A stretch of 11,848 nucleotides of DNA. Origin: Desulfobacterales bacterium. Its GTDB lineage: Bacteria > Desulfobacterota > Desulfobacteria > Desulfobacterales > BuS5. The stretch is from the NCBI GenBank assembly GCA_016735355.1, contig JAERRQ010000065.1, forward strand, positions 1 through 11,848, given 5' to 3'. Under the pieces are notes generated by a model. It searched no databases and was not told the DNA's origin. It was given only the letters and a program-made list of their open reading frames with translations. Shown one piece after another: positions 1-6,666 of this stretch. The position numbers and the translations under genes are program-made. Each line of letters starts with the position of its first letter. Within the stretch, counting starts at the first letter, position 1.

Positions 1-63
1 CCATATCCGCCCCATCCGACTCATCCATATCCGCCCCATCCGACTCATCCATATCCGCCCCAT
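1..63. repeat. 24-bp tandem repeat, about 2.6 copies, cut by window edge
   Basis: Two identical 24-bp units (1-24 and 25-48) are followed by 15 bases of a third before the pattern decays. The unit begins CCATATCCGCCCC and ends GACTCAT. It may continue left of the window. Because 24 is divisible by three, every frame stays open. On the minus strand one frame starting at an ATG at 67-65 would encode an acidic eight-residue repeat (Asp-Glu-Ser-Asp-Gly-Ala-Asp-Met). No Shine-Dalgarno precedes that ATG, so I do not call a gene. Confidence 0.85.
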
Positions 64-83
64 ACATATCCACAAAAAATGAT

Positions 84-170
84 ACAGGGGCAGAAATTAG
101 GGAAGAAATCAGGAAAAAATTAGGGCGAAATGGAGGCAGAAATGAGGGCAGAAATGGATTCTGCCCCTAC
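84..170 (-). repeat. REP-like hairpin element with GTAG foot downstream of the NtrC-type regulator gene
   Basis: Read on the minus strand, the tetranucleotide GTAG (170-167) sits directly before a perfect 8-bp stem: GGGCAGAA (166-159), loop of 5, TTCTGCCC (153-146). Further imperfect CAGAAAT-type copies continue to 84, where GGGGCAGAAAT on the plus strand is inverted relative to the other end. The element lies about 60 bp after the stop of the regulator gene and fills most of the gene-free stretch 1-229. It may act as a transcript 3'-end hairpin. It has no terminator-like T-tract. Confidence 0.6.
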
Positions 171-229
171 TATCAAAGGGTGGAAAAGCGCCCGCAGGGA
201 TTGGCGGATTGATAATTAGAGGATAGGGG

Positions 230-1579
230 TTAGGGGTTATTTCTGTATTCTCTCAGTTTATTCCTTAGTGTGCGGATGCTTATGCCCAAAATCCTGGCAG
301 CATATGTTCGGTTATCATCTACTTCTTCCAGGGTTTGAAAAATCAACTCCTTTTCCATCTCCTTAAGGGATTGACCAACCATTACAGGCAGATCTTTTGT
401 TTTATTATAATCATTGATCTCTAAAAACAGATGGCCGGGGAGTACCGTATCCCCTTCCCCAAGCAGAGCAGCTCTTTCCATTGTATTTTCCAATTCCCTT
501 ACATTGCCGTTCCAGTTATACTTTAAAAGAAGAGAAAAAGTTTCCTCGGCTATTTTTGACATTGTTCTGTTGTTTTTACTACTGTACTTTTTCAAAAAAT
601 GCTCCGCAAGAACAGGTATATCTTCTTTTCTATCCCTTAAGGGCGGAATATTAATAGGTATCACATTGATTCTGTAAAACAGATCTTCCCTGAACCTGCC
701 GGCCTTGACGGCTGTCTCCAGATCAACATTACTAACAGCAATAATTCTGGAATTGATCGGGATTGATTTTATGCCGCCTACCCTGATGACTTCTCTCTCC
801 TGGAGGACTCTTAAAAGTTTGGCCTGAAGATGCAGCGCCATTTCACTGATTTCATCAAGCACAATGGTACCGTTATTAGCAAGCTCAAATTTACCTTTTC
901 TTTGATTCAGAGCTCCGGTGAAAGCTCCCTTTTCGTGTCCGAACAATTCGGATTCTGCCAGACCATCAGGCAGGGCTGCACAATTGACTGCTACATATGG
1001 ACCTTTCCCATGGGCACTGTGATGATGAATAAAGGAGGCGAACATTTCCTTGCCTGTGCCGCTTTCACCTTGAAGAAGAATGTTTGCATTGCTGGAAGCT
1101 ACATTTTTTGCAAGCCTGATAGTTTCACGAAGTCTAGGATCCTGTGTAATTATTCCCTTTTCCTTTAAATTATCCTGCTGATCGGTATCATCTTTCCGGC
1201 ACAATGATCCGCAAGTTAACTTCTCTCCGATTCTCTTTACAACCATTTCAAGTGATTCAGATGAAAAAGGTTTGACCAGATAATCAGAAGCGCCTTCCTT
1301 CATCGCATCAACGGCTTTACCTATAGTTCCATAGGCGCTCATCATTATCACAGGGACTTCAGGTGATATTTTTTTAATTGCTCCTAGCACTTCCATTCCT
1401 GACATATCAGGCATCTTCACATCGGTTATTACCATGCTGAATTTATAATTCTTAAATTTTTTTAAAGCTTCCGGCCCGTTATCTGCGCTCTCCACAGCAT
1501 AACCGTTTCTATGAAGAACATGTGTCAAAGCACTCCTCATATCAGGTTCATCATCAACAACCAAAATTTGTTCCTTCAT
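230..1579 (-). CDS. Sigma-54-dependent response regulator, NtrC family (FlrC/FleR-like)
   Basis: A 449-residue protein with the full NtrC architecture. The receiver domain is at about 1-120, with acidic pocket D9/D10, phospho-acceptor D53 (TDVKMPD), S81 and K103. The AAA+ sigma-54 interaction domain is at about 145-370, with Walker A GESGTGKE at 171-178, the sigma-54 contact motif GAFTGA at 218-223 and Walker B TIVLDE at 238-243. A Fis-type helix-turn-helix follows at about 422-445. It should bind enhancer-like sites and remodel sigma-54 polymerase when phosphorylated. The start has an AAAGGGG Shine-Dalgarno 8 bases upstream. It follows the PAS kinase gene by 27 bp, so the two form an operon and probably a cognate pair. 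The pairing, the sigma-54 promoter upstream and the nearby flagellin gene suggest an FlrC/FleR-like flagellar role; sequence alone does not exclude another NtrC-type regulator. Confidence 0.93.
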   Translation of the reverse strand: MKEQILVVDDEPDMRSALTHVLHRNGYAVESADNGPEALKKFKNYKFSMVITDVKMPDMSGMEVLGAIKKISPEVPVIMMSAYGTIGKAVDAMKEGASDYLVKPFSSESLEMVVKRIGEKLTCGSLCRKDDTDQQDNLKEKGIITQDPRLRETIRLAKNVASSNANILLQGESGTGKEMFASFIHHHSAHGKGPYVAVNCAALPDGLAESELFGHEKGAFTGALNQRKGKFELANNGTIVLDEISEMALHLQAKLLRVLQEREVIRVGGIKSIPINSRIIAVSNVDLETAVKAGRFREDLFYRINVIPINIPPLRDRKEDIPVLAEHFLKKYSSKNNRTMSKIAEETFSLLLKYNWNGNVRELENTMERAALLGEGDTVLPGHLFLEINDYNKTKDLPVMVGQSLKEMEKELIFQTLEEVDDNRTYAARILGISIRTLRNKLREYRNNP

Positions 1580-1606
1580 ATTTACCGCCCCTTTGGAAAT
1601 TAGGAG

Positions 1607-2890
1607 TTAAGAATTATTTGAACAGAATTCCTCATTTTCCACTATCGGTATACTGATAATACATTCCGTTCCTTCTTCAGAACTGGTTATATAGATGCCT
1701 GCATCATGCGCCTTTAGTATATTATGCACTATTGCAAGGCCTAATCCGGTGCCATTTTTTTTTGTAGTAAAAAAGGGGTCGAAAATCTTCGCTATAATCT
1801 CTTTGGCAATACTTGTTCCGGTATTGACAAATCTTATCTCCGCAATCTCTTTCTCTCCTTCATTCCTCTTAACTATGTCAGTTGAAATGATAAGCTTGCC
1901 ACTATTCGGCATTGCCTGGATTGCATTGAGGATAAGATTCAGGGCAACTTGCTTTAACAGTTCCGTATCACCACGCACCATTACAGGTTTAGCGTAATAT
2001 TTAGTTTCAATTTTTATACTATTATCATGCTTGACAAGATGACCAGAAAAAAAAATGGAGCCATCAAGGACGTCGTGAATATCTATTATTTTCAGGTCAG
2101 GAGCCTGTTGAGGTTTAATAAATAAAAGCAGATTTGATATTATATTATTTATGCTTTCCACTCCTGATGATATATGTTCCGAAAGCTCTTTAAGTTCTTC
2201 AGATGATTGAAGTTCCTTGTTTAACAAATCCGCAAAAAGTTTAATACTTCCAAGGGGGTTTCTGACTTCATGTGCTATCTTGACCGCCATTTCTCCCATC
2301 GCTTGCAAACGATCGCTGCGACTAGCCTCTTGTTCCCACCTTTTCATCCTGGTAATATCCTGCATTGTCAGGACAACCCCTTCTGAAACATTTCCTGATT
2401 TCAATACAGGAGCAATCGATAAATTGATATTGATTATCTCCTCATCATTTTTATTAAGTTCGGTTTCAACTTCCAAAGTTTCATTTAAAGCATTTATTCT
2501 ATTCAGATTCAAATCAATATCCTGAATAAATCCGGAATCAAGGAGGATGTTAAAATGTTTACCCTTTACTTTTTCAGAAATAAAACCTGTGATTTTTTCG
2601 GCAGCCTGGTTTAATGTTGTTATATATCCATCCGGATCTATGACAATTACACCGGTTGTTATGCTTTCCAGTATATTATTCAGAAAATTTTTTACTTCTT
2701 CTTTTTCTTTAAGATTTTTTTTAAGAGAATCATTCTTATCTTTTAATTCAATATCCAGCTCTTTTACTCTATTTTCAAGAGCATGATACTGTTGTTCAAT
2801 TTTGATTGCAGCATCATTAAAAGAATAGATGGCCTGAGTTAAAAGGTTTATCTCATCAGTTTCAGTTTTTATCGGGATTGGGTCATTCAT
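1607..2890 (-). CDS. Cytoplasmic PAS-domain sensor histidine kinase (FlrB/FleS-like)
   Basis: A 427-residue kinase with no membrane segment. Residues 1-68 are a charged, coiled-coil-like helix. A PAS domain spans about 69-185 (VIVIDPDGYITTLNQAAEKI). The dimerisation/phosphoacceptor domain has the H-box with H207 (AHEVRNPLGSI). The ATPase domain has an N-box with N318/N322, an F-box FDPFFTTK at 370-377 and a G2 box GTGLGL at 380-385. The G1 box is unusual: NTGTS at 356-360 replaces the usual DxGxG, so the adenine-contacting aspartate is asparagine. It should phosphorylate the regulator encoded 27 bp downstream. Soluble PAS kinases paired with NtrC-type regulators next to an FlrA-like gene are the FlrB/FleS pattern of flagellar hierarchies; that assignment is inferred from context. 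No clear Shine-Dalgarno precedes the ATG, and a 144-bp repeat element sits in its leader. Confidence 0.9.
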   Translation of the reverse strand: MNDPIPIKTETDEINLLTQAIYSFNDAAIKIEQQYHALENRVKELDIELKDKNDSLKKNLKEKEEVKNFLNNILESITTGVIVIDPDGYITTLNQAAEKITGFISEKVKGKHFNILLDSGFIQDIDLNLNRINALNETLEVETELNKNDEEIININLSIAPVLKSGNVSEGVVLTMQDITRMKRWEQEASRSDRLQAMGEMAVKIAHEVRNPLGSIKLFADLLNKELQSSEELKELSEHISSGVESINNIISNLLLFIKPQQAPDLKIIDIHDVLDGSIFFSGHLVKHDNSIKIETKYYAKPVMVRGDTELLKQVALNLILNAIQAMPNSGKLIISTDIVKRNEGEKEIAEIRFVNTGTSIAKEIIAKIFDPFFTTKKNGTGLGLAIVHNILKAHDAGIYITSSEEGTECIISIPIVENEEFCSNNS

Positions 2891-2936
2891 ATTTTATGAA
2901 AACGGGTTATAAGTCCGGAAGACTATAGGTGTAGAT

Positions 2937-3100
2937 TGTCACATAAGTTGAGCGATTAGCGGTCAGCCTTGAAAAACAAGATATTACATCAGTAGACAAA
3001 ACACCCAATGGGTAAAAATTGATAATTTCAAAACATCTTGTAAGCATTAAGCTAATAGCTGACAGCTAAAGGCTAACCGCTCAATTCAGATGTCACATAA
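2937..3100. repeat. TTAGC-heptad element with inverted ends and 10-bp flanking direct repeats
   Basis: The exact decamer TGTCACATAA occurs at 2937-2946 and again at 3091-3100. It flanks a 144-bp segment whose ends are inverted copies: GAGCGATTAGCGG near the left end and GGCTAACCGCTC near the right end. The interior carries more TTAGC-type heptads at 3048-3075 and a small inverted pair (ACAAGAT/ATCTTGT), so the segment is largely palindromic. The flanking decamers look like a target-site duplication, which suggests a small non-autonomous mobile element. It encodes nothing. It lies between the sigma-54 promoter and the kinase start codon, so it would be transcribed in the leader. Confidence 0.6.
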
Positions 3101-3175
3101 ATAATTGCACTGCGTCATAGGTCATCGTATGCAAATAAACAGCATAAGTTAAAAACAGTCGGGTACAGTTATCAG

Positions 3176-3192
3176 TGGCAAAAAATGTGCCA
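3176..3192 (-). promoter_or_regulatory. Sigma-54 (-24/-12) promoter of the kinase/regulator operon
   Basis: The minus strand reads TGGCAC-A-TTTTT-TGCC. The -24 TGGCAC is exact. The -12 TTGC is at the exact consensus spacing (TGGCAC-N6-TTGC; GG and GC separated by 10 bases). The only gene downstream on that strand is the PAS kinase; transcription would start near 3165, giving a leader of about 275 nt. A sigma-54 promoter here fits an FlrA-activated flrBC-type operon. Confidence 0.75.
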
Positions 3193-3383
3193 TTTGTCTG
3201 CATAAAATGAAAAAAATGATAATAGCAAAGATAAATATTTAGGGAACTATTGTAAAAAAAATAAATTATACCAAATAGTTATGAATACCAAAGAATGATA
3301 GAATTTACAGCGCTCTCCTGAATGGAGATCGGTATGATTTAATTAAAAATAAAAAAATTATCTAAAGGTACTATTAGGTTAAG

Positions 3384-4487
3384 TCAATTACTTGACGGTT
3401 GGGATTCAAATATTGAGCATTGATGAAATTGATGAGGTTTTAAATGATGACGTTTAATCTTTTCCACAAGAGTAGTCCGGTTAAGATGCAACAGTTTAGC
3501 AGCCTTGTTTTTTACCCATTTGGTCTTTTCCAGCGACTGAAAGATTAGAGCTTTTTCAAATTCATTGACTGCGGAATTAAGGCATATACCTTCTTTGGAA
3601 ATCTCTATGCTTGTTCGTATGACTTTATCTTCTTTTGTTTTCATATTATCAGGCAAATCAGAAGACATAATTCTGCCTTCTCCTTTTATTACGACTACCC
3701 TCTCAATAATATTTTTGAGTTCCCTTACATTACCAGGCCAGGAGTATTTCACCATAAAGTCCATGGCATCATCTGTAATGCCTTCAACATTGCCGTTATT
3801 ATGTTGATTAAATTTTTTAATATAATAATCAACCAGCAAAGGTATATCGGAACTACGTTCATTCAATGACGGCAGGGTTACAGGAATAACATAAAGACGA
3901 TAAAAAAGATCTTCCCTAAAATTACCCTTCTTTACTTCATCTGCCAGATTTCTATGGGTAGCAGCCACGATTCGCACATCCACTTTTATACTTTTTGCGC
4001 CGCCGACCCGCTCAAATTCCCTTTCTTCCAAAACTCTAAGCACCTTTACCTGAAGGTCAGGACTCATATCTCCGATTTCATCTAGAAATATTGTACCGCC
4101 GTTGGCCTGTTCAAATTTCCCTGATTTCTGTGTAGTCGCGCCTGTAAAAGCGCCTCTAACATGACCGAAAAGTTCACTCTCCAGCAAATTTTCAGGAATA
4201 GCTCCGCAATTTATTGGAACAAAAGGTCTGTTTCTCCTATGTGAACTCTGATGGATAGCTCGAGCTGCCAACTCTTTTCCGGTTCCACTCTTGCCGCTGA
4301 TAAGAATAGTACTGTCACTGTCGGATATCTTGTCTATTAACCGGAATACCTGCTCCATTTTGTCACTCCTGCCGATTATACCCATATAACTATGAGGTTC
4401 CTCTTTTTTGGGAGTTTCATCAGCAAGGTTGTTTGTATATAAACCCGGATTTACAACTGTACTATTATTATAGGCTAAATTTAACAA
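3384..4487 (-). CDS. Sigma-54-dependent activator without receiver domain (FleQ/FlrA-like)
   Basis: A 367-residue sigma-54 activator. About 30 unconserved residues lead straight into the AAA+ domain. Walker A GKSGTGKE is at 65-72, the GAFTGA loop at 112-117 and Walker B TIFLDE at 132-137. A Fis-type helix-turn-helix (AAKLLHLNRTTLVEKIKRHH) sits near 329-348; its RTTLVEK helix closely resembles that of FleQ/FlrA. Family members normally carry a degenerate receiver domain of about 130 residues at the N-terminus, and this protein lacks it. I chose the TTG at 4487 because AAAGGAG lies 8 bases upstream. The in-frame ATG at 4523 (379 residues) has no Shine-Dalgarno and sits close to a large dyad. 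Its position before a sigma-54-driven kinase/regulator operon suggests it is the flagellar master activator. Without a receiver domain, control may be by expression level or a partner protein. Confidence 0.88.
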   Translation of the reverse strand: MLNLAYNNSTVVNPGLYTNNLADETPKKEEPHSYMGIIGRSDKMEQVFRLIDKISDSDSTILISGKSGTGKELAARAIHQSSHRRNRPFVPINCGAIPENLLESELFGHVRGAFTGATTQKSGKFEQANGGTIFLDEIGDMSPDLQVKVLRVLEEREFERVGGAKSIKVDVRIVAATHRNLADEVKKGNFREDLFYRLYVIPVTLPSLNERSSDIPLLVDYYIKKFNQHNNGNVEGITDDAMDFMVKYSWPGNVRELKNIIERVVVIKGEGRIMSSDLPDNMKTKEDKVIRTSIEISKEGICLNSAVNEFEKALIFQSLEKTKWVKNKAAKLLHLNRTTLVEKIKRHHLKPHQFHQCSIFESQPSSN

Positions 4488-4495
4488 TTCGAACA

Positions 4496-4502
4496 CTCCT
4501 TT
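4496..4502 (-). promoter_or_regulatory. Shine-Dalgarno supporting a TTG start for the FlrA-like gene
   Basis: AAAGGAG on the minus strand is spaced 8 bases from the TTG at 4487-4485. The upstream in-frame ATG (4523-4521) is preceded by A/T-rich sequence with no purine-rich site. This decides the start in favour of TTG, with moderate certainty. Confidence 0.5.
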
Positions 4503-4537
4503 CCATGATAAGTACCCGCGCATATATTTTTTGATGG

Positions 4538-4566
4538 TGTAAAATCAAAACCGCTTTGATTTTACA
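4538..4566. promoter_or_regulatory. Perfect 12-bp inverted repeat upstream of the FlrA-like gene
   Basis: TGTAAAATCAAA (4538-4549), a 5-base spacer ACCGC, then TTTGATTTTACA (4555-4566). The arms match perfectly over 12 bp. No T-tract follows on either strand, so it is not an intrinsic terminator. It is better read as an operator for a dimeric regulator or as a leader hairpin, since it lies between the candidate promoter and the start of the FlrA-like gene. Confidence 0.6.
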
Positions 4567-4660
4567 AAAATATTATACTGAAAGATTGGTAATAGTGAGA
4601 TTAAACTGATCTCTAACGGTTTTTACCTGATTCCTGCTCCGTCATCTTGTAAGGGCATCG

Positions 4661-4676
4661 TGCAAAGTCTATACCA
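4661..4676 (-). promoter_or_regulatory. Candidate sigma-54 promoter for the FlrA-like gene
   Basis: The minus strand reads TGGTATAGACTTTGCA. GG and GC have the exact 10-base separation, and the -12 half (TTTGCA) is good. The -24 half is TGGTA rather than TGGCA. Transcription would start near 4650, giving a leader of about 160 nt that includes the 12-bp dyad. Confidence 0.4.
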
Positions 4677-5070
4677 AACACTTGAAGGCGATAAATTATC
4701 TGAATACGGTTGCATAAGCATCAATTCTCAGCATTTGATATAATTACTACATAAAGTATATTTATTTATTTTTATGGTGATTAGACAGTATATTTTGTGG
4801 TAGGCAAATCTTTCTCCTGGAAAAAAGAACATTGCTTGTCATTAGATATACAAAATGAATGGTAATTCAAAAGGCGGCCAAGACCGTAATGCGCTCATTT
4901 TTTTTGCAACCTGCAACAAAAGTAAGCAAGGAAATTTATGTTCTCGCATTTATTGTTACACATTAATCCGGATAAATTTTTATATATTCAGAAGAAAATC
5001 AATATTCTTTTTAAAAACTTGCAACTTGCAAAACACAAACATCCGTACCCGCCCAATCAAAACGTAAAAT

Positions 5071-5235
5071 AGGTGCACAAGATATTCAATACCTTCGCCA
5101 TTTTTATTGTGACTTGAGTTGCTATCTGTATATTGTGATACCCTTACTATCAACACACAATATATTGTATGTAAAGTCTTAGTTCAAAATCAAGTTTGCA
5201 ATTTGGCGAAGGTATTGGATATTGTGCCCCTACAG
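5071..5235. repeat. 165-bp imperfect palindrome with GTAGGGGCACAA end (MITE-like)
   Basis: The left arm (5071-5100, ending ATACCTTCGCCA) is the inverted copy of the right arm (5204-5231, beginning TGGCGAAGGTAT), with a few mismatches and one small gap. In the centre, TATATTGTG (5129-5137) pairs perfectly with CACAATATA (5156-5164), and the intervening parts pair weakly. The whole unit could form one long hairpin. Its right end reads GTAGGGGCACAA on the minus strand, the same foot and stem start as the REP-like hairpins elsewhere in the window. It encodes nothing and lies downstream of the receiver-STAS gene. Confidence 0.65.
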
Positions 5236-5320
5236 AAATTGTTTCTATTTTCCACGCTGGAGTATGGGAACCACGCATAAAGAAGTGTAAAACAAATTTT
5301 TGAAGGATGCCTTAAACAGG

Positions 5321-6064
5321 CTAGAATGCAGACTTAGCCTCATCGAGAGAAAATGCTATTTTGATCTCGCTTGTTTCTGCAAATCCTTTAAGTCCTTCGC
5401 TCAAAGCTTCAGTGCCGACTATTTGTATATTGAGGCTAGCCTTTTTGCATGCCTGCAAAACCTGAACTATAACTTTAATTAAAGACATATTCGTCTCTTC
5501 AGCCTTGCTTAAATTAAGAATCAGTTTACTGATTCCGGACTTTACTATATCTTGCAATTTTGTTTTAAGAAAACCCTCAACCTGGGTATTGACCTGCCTG
5601 TTAATCTTGACAGGCATTGTCATAACCTGAACATCGTCTTCAAGGGAAAAATATTGCTTGGATGCATCGGCTGCAACCTCTTCGGCTTTTTTAGCTTCAA
5701 GCTGCACCACCTTTTCTGCCCTCTCGATTAATTGCTCTCCTTTAAAAGGCTTTACCATATAATCCTTAACGCCCATTTTAACAATCTGCATAACACTATC
5801 TTTGCCGGATTCTGCAGTAAGCATGATTACCGGTATATCTTGAAGGTCAGGCTCGCCCTTTAACTTTTCAAGCATCTCGATTCCATTCATCACCGGCATG
5901 GTAATATCAAGAACAATCAAGTCCGGTTTTTCTTTGGCAGCGGCAGCTAAACCCTCTACCCCGTTTTCCGCCTCGGAAAGTTTACAGTCAAAAGCCTTGA
6001 AAGCCTTTTTTACGATCATTCGTATGGTTTTACTATCATCAACAGTAAGAATTTTTACAGTCAT
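5321..6064 (-). CDS. Response regulator with C-terminal STAS-like domain
   Basis: A 247-residue receiver-STAS fusion. The receiver domain (about 1-118) is complete: D9/D10, phospho-acceptor D53 (VLDITMP), T83 and K105. An alanine- and charge-rich linker (about 122-137) joins a region of about 105 residues with the STAS pattern (ISKLILNLSKAEET, then VIVQVLQACKKASLNIQIVG). STAS domains bind partner proteins, classically anti-sigma factors. Where the classical phosphorylated serine of the DSSG motif would lie, the sequence reads ETNMS, so this domain probably does not undergo serine-phosphorylation switching. I chose the second ATG (6064) because GGAGGAG lies 5 bases upstream; the ATG at 6076 overlaps that site and would add four residues. 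It follows the CheX-like gene by about 24 bp, so that phosphatase may act on this receiver. The output partner is unknown. Confidence 0.88.
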   Translation of the reverse strand: MTVKILTVDDSKTIRMIVKKAFKAFDCKLSEAENGVEGLAAAAKEKPDLIVLDITMPVMNGIEMLEKLKGEPDLQDIPVIMLTAESGKDSVMQIVKMGVKDYMVKPFKGEQLIERAEKVVQLEAKKAEEVAADASKQYFSLEDDVQVMTMPVKINRQVNTQVEGFLKTKLQDIVKSGISKLILNLSKAEETNMSLIKVIVQVLQACKKASLNIQIVGTEALSEGLKGFAETSEIKIAFSLDEAKSAF

Positions 6065-6069
6065 TTTCT

Positions 6070-6075
6070 CCTCCA
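6070..6075 (-). promoter_or_regulatory. Shine-Dalgarno deciding the start of the receiver-STAS gene
   Basis: GGAGG on the minus strand lies 5 bases before the ATG at 6064. It falls inside the first codons of the alternative longer reading from 6076, which itself has no such site. Confidence 0.65.
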
Positions 6076-6088
6076 TCTTAACTCTATG

Positions 6089-6568
6089 CTAATCACCCGT
6101 CTTAATAAAAATTTCAGCTAACCCTTTGTCATTCCCACTGGTGAAACCGATACGTTCCTGTTCCATCCAGCCCTTGGATTCAATCTTGAAGTTGGAACCT
6201 GATGTAGTTGACGGTATAGACAACTGGCAGTCAAAACCTGCATCGCACAGGCGCGACTTGAGATCGCCGCCAAGCATATTGCTCAATTCCCCGATCACAT
6301 CATAAATTTCTTCGTCGGATTCAATCTCATCCGGCTCCATGCCAAGCATTGCAGCCGTTATGTTTTCCGCAAATGCATCTCCTACATGCAGGCTGACGCA
6401 CCCCATCACCTTGCCCGCAAAACCGACGGTACCCACTATCCTGCTATCGGTTATCTCTTCCGGATTACTTTCGCCGGCCTCCACTTCCATCGAAAGCATT
6501 GTGTCAAACACATCAACAATCGCATTAAGAAGACAATTTTTTAAATCGATCCCATTTAATTCACTCAT
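6089..6568 (-). CDS. cheX: CheX-like chemotaxis phosphatase domain protein
   Basis: A 159-residue stand-alone protein of the CheX/CheC phosphatase class. The signature helix DVIGELSNMLGGDLKSRL holds the ExxN pair (E94 and N97), which in this family enters the receiver active site to dephosphorylate CheY-type regulators. Only one such helix is seen, as in CheX; CheC carries two. It is followed by the usual glycine/serine beta region (STTSGSNFKIES). An AAGGGG Shine-Dalgarno sits 8 bases upstream of the ATG. The receiver-STAS gene starts just after it and the GAF kinase gene lies 98 bp before it. A dedicated phosphatase for the neighbouring receiver(s) is the natural reading. No CheA, CheW or chemoreceptor gene is present in the window. 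Confidence 0.85.
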   Translation of the reverse strand: MSELNGIDLKNCLLNAIVDVFDTMLSMEVEAGESNPEEITDSRIVGTVGFAGKVMGCVSLHVGDAFAENITAAMLGMEPDEIESDEEIYDVIGELSNMLGGDLKSRLCDAGFDCQLSIPSTTSGSNFKIESKGWMEQERIGFTSGNDKGLAEIFIKTGD

Positions 6569-6666
6569 ATCATAATCCCCTTCAAAGCTTCGGGCTACAG
6601 GTTACTATTTAATTTACAACAACAAGTTGCAGTTATTCTATTTATTGGCCGATAATAAAAAAACCT

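Larger units (their letters stand above)
2891..3383. other. Gene-free region upstream of the kinase/regulator operon
   Basis: These 493 bp lie between the stop of the FlrA-like gene and the start of the PAS kinase gene. They hold a 144-bp repeat element flanked by 10-bp direct repeats (2937-3100) and a strong minus-strand sigma-54 promoter (3176-3192). A 7-bp inverted repeat lies at 3245-3251/3274-3280, at a distance suitable for an activator site. An imperfect stem (TCTCC/GGAGA) lies near 3314-3328. I see no convincing gene. Confidence 0.7.
4488..5320. other. Gene-free region between the receiver-STAS gene and the FlrA-like gene
   Basis: About 800 bp, A/T-rich. It holds a perfect 12-bp dyad (4538-4566), a candidate sigma-54 promoter (4661-4676) and a 165-bp imperfect palindrome (5071-5235). 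Open frames here, such as 4855-5067 on the plus strand, lack a Shine-Dalgarno and any recognisable composition. I see no trace of a lost receiver domain for the FlrA-like gene. Confidence 0.6.

Noticed and set aside
414..1168. Plus-strand open frames opposite the NtrC-type regulator, and similar frames opposite the other genes
   Set aside because: They lie entirely antisense to genes with complete, conserved domains; they are shadow frames.
3176..3192. Plus-strand sigma-54-like reading of the same site
   Set aside because: The match is poorer than on the minus strand, and no gene lies downstream in that direction.
3314..3328. TCTCC/GGAGA stem as terminator of the FlrA-like gene
   Set aside because: Only 5 bp of stem and no T-tract on either strand.
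4855..5067. 70-codon plus-strand open frame
   Set aside because: No ribosome site and no recognisable protein features, in A/T-rich intergenic DNA.
6648..6655. GCCGATAA on the plus strand as a sigma-28 -10 box
   Set aside because: No TAAA-type -35 box at the required distance, and it points into the antisense of the GAF kinase gene.
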